A program made the translations under genes and the position numbers. The notes under the pieces were generated by a model. That model ran no database searches. It was not told where the DNA came from and worked only from the letters and a program-made list of their open reading frames with translations. Shown piece after piece: positions 59,670 through 64,000 of a stretch of 64,000 nt of DNA (its first letter is position 1; each line of letters opens with the position of its first letter). The DNA is from Flavobacterium daemonense (GTDB taxonomy: Bacteria; Bacteroidota; Bacteroidia; Flavobacteriales; Flavobacteriaceae). The DNA is taken from positions 124,001 to 188,000 of the forward strand of contig NZ_VJYD01000001.1 in the NCBI RefSeq assembly GCF_007341385.1, read 5' to 3'.

Positions 59670-60854
59670 ATGAGAAAACTATTATTGATTGTTTTTTTTG
59701 CCACTATTTTAGGAAGCACAGCACAAAATTCTGCTTTAATAAAAAGGCTCGATGGAAGTACAATTTCTGCCGACAGCTTGACCAGAAAAATTGAATTATT
59801 AATGAAAAACGGCGATGTTAAAGGCTTAGGCATCGCCGTTTTTAATTCGAAGAAACCAGTTTACCTCAAAACTTTTGGTTACAGCGATGTCGAAAATAAA
59901 AAAGAACTGCAAATTACTACCAACATGTACGGCGCATCATTCAGCAAGGCTGTTTTTGCCGTTTTGGTTTTAAAACTTATTGAAGAAGGCGTTTTAGAAT
60001 TGGATAGACCACTTCAAAGTTATCTTCCAAAACCAATTTATGAATATGAACATAAAGTCTGGCATGAAGATTACAAAGATTTGAAAGACAATCCGCAATA
60101 CACAAAAATAACAGCCAGAATGTGCCTTGATCATACAACGGGATTCCCAAATTGGCGCTGGTTTGAACCCGATGAAAAACTCCGAATAAAATTTGAACCC
60201 GGAACCAGATACAGTTATTCTGGCGAAGGCTTGACGTATCTTCAAGTCGTAATAGAGAAAATTACAGGAAAGCCTTTAGAACAATTAGCTCAAGAAAAAA
60301 TATTCAAACCGCTTGGCATGACTTCTTCAAGTTACAAATGGCAGCCACAATTTGAAAAAGATTACGCTTACGGCTACGATCCTGCGGGAAAGAGACAGGA
60401 AAAAGACAAAGACAATGCACCAAGAGGAGCTGGAACACTAGAAACTACGGTTGAAGATTACAGCAAGTTTATTGCTGCGATTTTGAATAAAAAGATTCTG
60501 AAACTAAAATCATATAAAGAAATGTTCAGTCCACAGATTCGTATTCGGTCCAAAAATCAATTTGGACCCGGAGCTTTAGAAGACGGAAACTGGAACGATG
60601 GAATCGAACTTTCGTACGGCTTAGGCTGGGGAGTATTAAAATCACCCTACGGAATTGCCGCTTTTAAAGAAGGACAGGGCTCTGGTTTTCAAAATTACAG
60701 TATAGTTTATCCAGACAAAGGCACGGCAATGTTGATAATGTCAAACAGCCATAATGCAGGAAGTATTATTAAATATTTGTTAGAAATTGGAATTGCAGAT
60801 GTGTACACGCCGTGGGAGTGGGATCAATATATTCCGTATGATGTTAAAAACTAA
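59670..60854 (+). CDS. Serine hydrolase of the beta-lactamase/esterase (class C-like) fold
   Basis: 394 aa with a Sec signal peptide ending GSTAQ (residue 19). The nucleophile motif is SFSK (SxxK) in YGASFSKAVFAVL. The second motif is YSYSGEGLTYLQ (YxS form), and the third region is around GQGSGFQNYS. These are the features of class C beta-lactamase-like esterases and D-aminopeptidases, not of a defined resistance enzyme. It could remove acyl groups from sugars or act on peptidoglycan peptides. It lies 25 bp upstream of a methyltransferase gene. Its relation to the PUL is uncertain. Confidence 0.9.
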   Translation: MRKLLLIVFFATILGSTAQNSALIKRLDGSTISADSLTRKIELLMKNGDVKGLGIAVFNSKKPVYLKTFGYSDVENKKELQITTNMYGASFSKAVFAVLVLKLIEEGVLELDRPLQSYLPKPIYEYEHKVWHEDYKDLKDNPQYTKITARMCLDHTTGFPNWRWFEPDEKLRIKFEPGTRYSYSGEGLTYLQVVIEKITGKPLEQLAQEKIFKPLGMTSSSYKWQPQFEKDYAYGYDPAGKRQEKDKDNAPRGAGTLETTVEDYSKFIAAILNKKILKLKSYKEMFSPQIRIRSKNQFGPGALEDGNWNDGIELSYGLGWGVLKSPYGIAAFKEGQGSGFQNYSIVYPDKGTAMLIMSNSHNAGSIIKYLLEIGIADVYTPWEWDQYIPYDVKN

Positions 60855-60878
60855 TCTTAATCATTAAACAGAAACACT

Positions 60879-61646
60879 ATGCCTTGGAATCCTGAAGTAT
60901 ATAATAAATTTAAAGACATACGATTTAAGCCATTCGTTGATTTGATGGAATTTATAAAACCAATTAAATCTGGAAATGCTATTGATTTGGGCTGTGGAAC
61001 AGGGGAGCAGTCTATTTTTTTAGCCGAAAAATTGAAGAAAGTAAATATTTTAGGCGTTGATTCTTCGGAAGAAATGCTGGAGAAATCAAAAGCTTTTGAA
61101 AGCAGTAATCTTCATTTTGAAAAAGCATCGATTGAAGAGATTGCCGGTTCTAATAAAAAATGGGATTTGGTTTTTAGCAATGCCGCATTGCAATGGTCGG
61201 ACAATCATGATGTTTTATTTCCGAAATTGATTCATTCGCTAAATTCTGGTGGACAATTTGCTGTTCAAATGCCGGTTCAGAATCAAAATAAGCTCAACAA
61301 ACTTTTGTATGAAACTGCAGATCAAGAACCTTTTAAAAGCTATTTGAAAGGCTGGAACAGAGATTCTCCAGTTTTGAACATGGATCAATATGCGCAAATC
61401 ATGTTTGATGGCAATCTTGAAGGCATCCAAATTATGACAAAAGTATATCCCATAATAGCACAAGATCATGATGCGCTTTACGATTTTATTTCGGGTTCGG
61501 CATTGATTCCTTATATGGAGCTTTTGCAAGAAGATCAAAAGCAGTTTTTTGCCAATGAATTTAAAGAAAAAATAGCAGCCAATTTTGCGAAATTGCCTGC
61601 TATTTATGCTTTTAAAAGGATTTTTCTGTATGGTGTTAAAGCTTAA
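60879..61646 (+). CDS. SAM-dependent methyltransferase (trans-aconitate 2-methyltransferase-like)
   Basis: 255 aa, cytoplasmic, class I Rossmann fold. Motif I is AIDLGCGTGEQSIFLAE and motif II LGVDSSEEMLEKS. DLVFSNAALQWSDN lies in the region typical of Tam and BioC-like enzymes. Start MPWNPEVYNKFKDIRF agrees with the trans-aconitate methyltransferase-like N-terminus. The acceptor cannot be deduced. It follows the serine hydrolase by 24 bp and ends 2 bp before the convergent deacetylase stop codon. Confidence 0.88.
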   Translation: MPWNPEVYNKFKDIRFKPFVDLMEFIKPIKSGNAIDLGCGTGEQSIFLAEKLKKVNILGVDSSEEMLEKSKAFESSNLHFEKASIEEIAGSNKKWDLVFSNAALQWSDNHDVLFPKLIHSLNSGGQFAVQMPVQNQNKLNKLLYETADQEPFKSYLKGWNRDSPVLNMDQYAQIMFDGNLEGIQIMTKVYPIIAQDHDALYDFISGSALIPYMELLQEDQKQFFANEFKEKIAANFAKLPAIYAFKRIFLYGVKA

Positions 61647-61648
61647 AA

Positions 61649-62446
61649 TTATAATTTAGCCAACTCATCCATAGTGTAAAATTTGAGACCCTTGTTTTTG
61701 GCATATTTACAAAGATCTTCTAAAGCAGAAAGCGGGGTTTCTAGCTTTTCGTCGGCGTTTGAAACGGTTTTATGTCCATAAAAAATCACTATTTTGTTAT
61801 GTGCTTTTGCATAATCCATTAGACTTTTATAGTAAGGAATATTAAACTGTTTGTAGTCGTCGTCAATTCCCAAGCCATATACGACTCTGCTGTCATCATA
61901 GTAGCAAAATTGTGATTCTGGCCTAATTTCCTCATAAGTTGTACCTCTTATGATGTCAAAATGTTTGAGTAATTCGGTATCCAATGCCGCATCTCGCGCG
62001 CCGTCAGGATAAGCAAAAGTATGTATATCGAATCCATCTTTTTTCATAGCAGCTTTCAAAGGCAAAATATCATCATTAATGTATTTTTCGATGCCAAATT
62101 CCTTTGAATATTTTAGCGCATTTAGATGATTATAACCGTGACCGGCAATTTCATGTCCTCGGTCTTGTAAATAATGAAGTTTCGATTTTTTTTCTTTATC
62201 CAAACTGGCATACCAGCAAACAAAAAAAGTTCCTTTCCAGTTGTAAGGATGCAATAATTGATCAGCTTCATACCAATCATCGATATAATCATCATCAAAA
62301 GTAAAAAGGACTCCGGGTGGATATGATTTTTTTAGTGGTTTTGGTGCAGAAGATTTTTCTTCTGAATACATTTTAAAGAATAAAACAAAAACGGCAATAG
62401 CTATACAAAGAGTTAGTGCTATTTTTTTAGAAAATAAGTGCTTCAT
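61649..62446 (-). CDS. Polysaccharide deacetylase (NodB-like, CE4)
   Basis: 265 aa. An N-terminal hydrophobic helix (about residues 8-25) anchors or exports it. The NodB homology domain has LFTFDDDYIDD (catalytic and metal Asp), HEIAGHGYNHLNAL (metal His pair in HGYNH) and FAYPDGARD. These are the CE4 motifs MT1-MT3. It removes N- or O-acetyl groups from a polysaccharide in a metal-dependent way. It is monocistronic and convergent to the methyltransferase. It might modify the polymer of the operon at 5896-11802 or peptidoglycan, but nothing in the sequence decides this. Confidence 0.9.
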   Translation of the reverse strand: MKHLFSKKIALTLCIAIAVFVLFFKMYSEEKSSAPKPLKKSYPPGVLFTFDDDYIDDWYEADQLLHPYNWKGTFFVCWYASLDKEKKSKLHYLQDRGHEIAGHGYNHLNALKYSKEFGIEKYINDDILPLKAAMKKDGFDIHTFAYPDGARDAALDTELLKHFDIIRGTTYEEIRPESQFCYYDDSRVVYGLGIDDDYKQFNIPYYKSLMDYAKAHNKIVIFYGHKTVSNADEKLETPLSALEDLCKYAKNKGLKFYTMDELAKL

Positions 62447-62708
62447 AAAAAGGAAGTTCGATTAGTTTTTAACTGTAATTTGCTGTTTTTTTTCCTCTTC
62501 ATCTTCTTTTGTTTGGTGCGATATAAAGGTAATTTTTAAAAGTTAAATTTATAAGTTTTCAATTTTCTTTTTTAAGAAATGAACAAATTTTTTATAATTC
62601 TTAATAAATTTTTAAAAGTAAATTAGACAGTGAATTGTTTTTTTTTAGTTTTGTAAACTCAATACTATTTTCAAAGATTTATTGGGTACAAATATAAAAT
62701 CCTAAGGC

Positions 62709-63344
62709 ATGAAATCGTATACGTCAATATTTTTATTTTTAGTGTTTGTCTGTTCAAATTCTTATGCGCAGCTTAGTTCAGATAAAATATTCGAAAGTTT
62801 TAAGCAAGGAGAACGCACAAACTGCTCATCTATTGCTTTTATTAAAGCTTCTTTAAATATTTATGGTCTAGACAACCTTTTTGTGACCGAAAAAATTGAT
62901 GACAATCTGCAGAAAATAACATTAAAAAACAACGAATCTTTTAATCTGAATAATGAAGAAATTAGCAAAGCAAAAATCTCTGCCGATTTTGTTTGCATTA
63001 AAGACAATTGCGAAAACGAAAAAATCATTGAATACGCAATATTGACTTATGCTGTAATGGCAAAATACAAGCAGATTATTGATAAAGAAGATACATTTGA
63101 TAAAGCGTTGGAAGATTTAGAAAGCGGTGAAGTTTATACACCAACGATTTACAAATATTTAGGTTTTCAAAAAGGCAAGCAAATCGAGAAATTAAAACGA
63201 GAATCTGGAAGTGAATTTTGCGGAGTTGTAGCATGGTCAACGGCGCATGCAGTATTTGTTTGCGAAGATTATATGGATTATTACGGCAACAAAAAAAGCA
63301 TCTGGATAAAATACCCAGGCCGTTTTAGAATCATTAAATCGTAA
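62709..63344 (+). CDS. Secreted protein of unknown function with Cys/His pattern
   Basis: 211 aa with a Sec signal peptide ending SYAQ (residue 20). I recognise no family. A Cys early in the mature part (RTNCSSIAFIKASLNIYG, about residue 39) at the start of a helix, and a late His in a hydrophobic strand (TAHAVFVCEDYMDYYG, about 184), resemble the Cys and His positions of papain-fold peptidases such as calpains and bacteriocin-processing enzymes. Other Cys residues occur at about 97 and 101 (CIKDNC) and could form a disulphide. A peptidase or transglutaminase-like role is therefore a weak suggestion. It is monocistronic. Confidence 0.72.
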   Translation: MKSYTSIFLFLVFVCSNSYAQLSSDKIFESFKQGERTNCSSIAFIKASLNIYGLDNLFVTEKIDDNLQKITLKNNESFNLNNEEISKAKISADFVCIKDNCENEKIIEYAILTYAVMAKYKQIIDKEDTFDKALEDLESGEVYTPTIYKYLGFQKGKQIEKLKRESGSEFCGVVAWSTAHAVFVCEDYMDYYGNKKSIWIKYPGRFRIIKS

Positions 63345-63435
63345 TCATTCAATTGATCATTTTGAGTAAAATGTAATATTTTACTTACATAAAAAATAAA
63401 AAGAAAAAAATATTGCAAAAAAGAAATTAATACAG

Positions 63436-63465
63436 TTGCAATTTAAGTTAAATTATATATTTTTG
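63436..63465 (+). promoter_or_regulatory. Bacteroidota-type promoter for the 150-aa gene
   Basis: TTG at 63436-63438 and TATTTTTG at 63458-63465 are separated by 19 bp, a clean match to the TTG/TAnnTTTG pattern. The start codon is 32 bp further on. Confidence 0.7.
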
Positions 63466-63496
63466 TTTCCATCCAACTAACCAAATCTACTAACAA

Positions 63497-63949
63497 ATGA
63501 AGAGCAAGATTTTCTTACTAAGTTTCCTTTGCTTCATGGCAACTGTAGCTGTATCAGCACAGGCTAAAAATGCTCCAAGAAGTATTATCAGTACAACAGC
63601 GTTAATCCGTAAATACCACGATCAAAAAGAATTGAGCGGTATGCAAAAAGGAGAGCTTTTAGAATTGTACATCGAGCGTATTAAAGTATTAGTAAAAACA
63701 TTGCCTTACATTGCTTTGGTTACAAAACCAGGAGTTACGATGGCAGATTTAGGTATTCCAGACGATAGTGAGCATAAAAAAGTATTAGATGCTCAAGCAG
63801 AAGGCACAACTACATTCTTAGATACTACAGTAGATTTCCAAAGAAAAATGATGCCTTACTCTGATAAAGGAAACCTTATTGCAGCAATTTTATTCTACGA
63901 AAGCACATTAAAATCTTTACACGAGTTCAATGACTTAAACGAAATGTAA
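63497..63949 (+). CDS. Small secreted helical protein of unknown function
   Basis: 150 aa with a Sec signal peptide ending VSAQ (residue 21). The mature part is helix-rich, with no Cys, and carries many Lys and Glu residues. Segments MQKGELLELYIERIKVLVKTLPYIAL and TFLDTTVDFQRKMMPYSDKG (shortened: KGELLELYIERI, DTTVDFQRKM) look like amphipathic helices. I recognise no family. It has a strong Bacteroidota promoter and a terminator just downstream, so it is a single-gene transcript, probably well expressed. Confidence 0.8.
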   Translation: MKSKIFLLSFLCFMATVAVSAQAKNAPRSIISTTALIRKYHDQKELSGMQKGELLELYIERIKVLVKTLPYIALVTKPGVTMADLGIPDDSEHKKVLDAQAEGTTTFLDTTVDFQRKMMPYSDKGNLIAAILFYESTLKSLHEFNDLNEM

Positions 63950-63972
63950 GATTTAAAAAACACAATAAAAGA

Positions 63973-64000
63973 AACTCCAAAGTCATTTGATTTTGGAGTT
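63973..64000 (+). terminator. Intrinsic terminator, cut by window end
   Basis: Arms AACTCCAAA (63973-63981) and TTTGGAGTT (63992-64000) form a perfect 9-bp stem with a 10-nt loop. Any T-tract lies beyond the window. Confidence 0.75.

Overview
The window looks like a chromosomal segment of a Flavobacterium-type Bacteroidota. The DNA is AT-rich, starts lack strong Shine-Dalgarno sites, and a few promoters fit the Bacteroidota pattern (TTG, about 19 bp, TAnnTTTG). It carries a SusC/SusD pair, a hybrid two-component regulator with sensor, kinase and AraC parts in one chain, and many Sec-exported enzymes and lipoproteins. No tRNA, rRNA, transposase, phage gene or CRISPR array was seen.

Left part (1-24.9 kb): envelope and signalling. 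A small membrane protein precedes a tripartite export set (ABC, HlyD-like, TolC-like; 725-5137) whose ATPase domain has lost several catalytic motifs. After a repeat-filled gap comes a tight operon (5896-11802): a GAF hybrid kinase with its own HPt domain, a lone receiver, a YaiO-type outer-membrane barrel, a membrane-anchored HEAT protein and a family 2 glycosyltransferase. Together they look like a phosphorelay-controlled surface polysaccharide machine. A GH97 glycosidase on the minus strand follows a 33-bp perfect palindrome. Then comes a minus-strand block of five signalling genes (24592 down to 14507), including a 2124-residue kinase with a long poly-HAMP-like array of exact 92-residue (276-bp) period.

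Middle and right part (25.1-59.5 kb): a large polysaccharide utilisation locus. It runs GH89 alpha-N-acetylglucosaminidase, SusC, SusD, two GH92 alpha-mannosidases, an unknown secreted protein, a lyase-like toroid protein, a DUF4861 protein, a lipoprotein metallophosphoesterase, the HTCS regulator, myo-inositol oxygenase, GH2 beta-galactosidase, an HGSNAT-like membrane acetyltransferase, a sodium/solute symporter, two divergent GH28 proteins and a GH51 arabinofuranosidase. Three intergenic sites, upstream of GH89, SusC and inositol oxygenase, share a 21-bp direct repeat placed 26-27 bp upstream of a TAnnTTT-like box. These are good candidates for the HTCS operator. The GH89 promoter is followed by a structured leader and an intrinsic terminator.

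The gene set (inositol oxygenase, phosphoesterase, alpha-GlcNAc-ase, GlcN acetyltransferase homologue, mannosidases, arabinofuranosidase, galactosidase) matches the parts of a plant glycosylinositol phosphorylceramide (GIPC) head group better than a simple polysaccharide. This is my main hypothesis for an undescribed system. It is inference only.

Right end (59.6-64 kb): a serine beta-lactamase-fold hydrolase, a SAM methyltransferase, a convergent polysaccharide deacetylase and two small secreted proteins of unknown function. Several families of intergenic palindromes are scattered through the window, including a 140-225 bp MITE-like element present four times.
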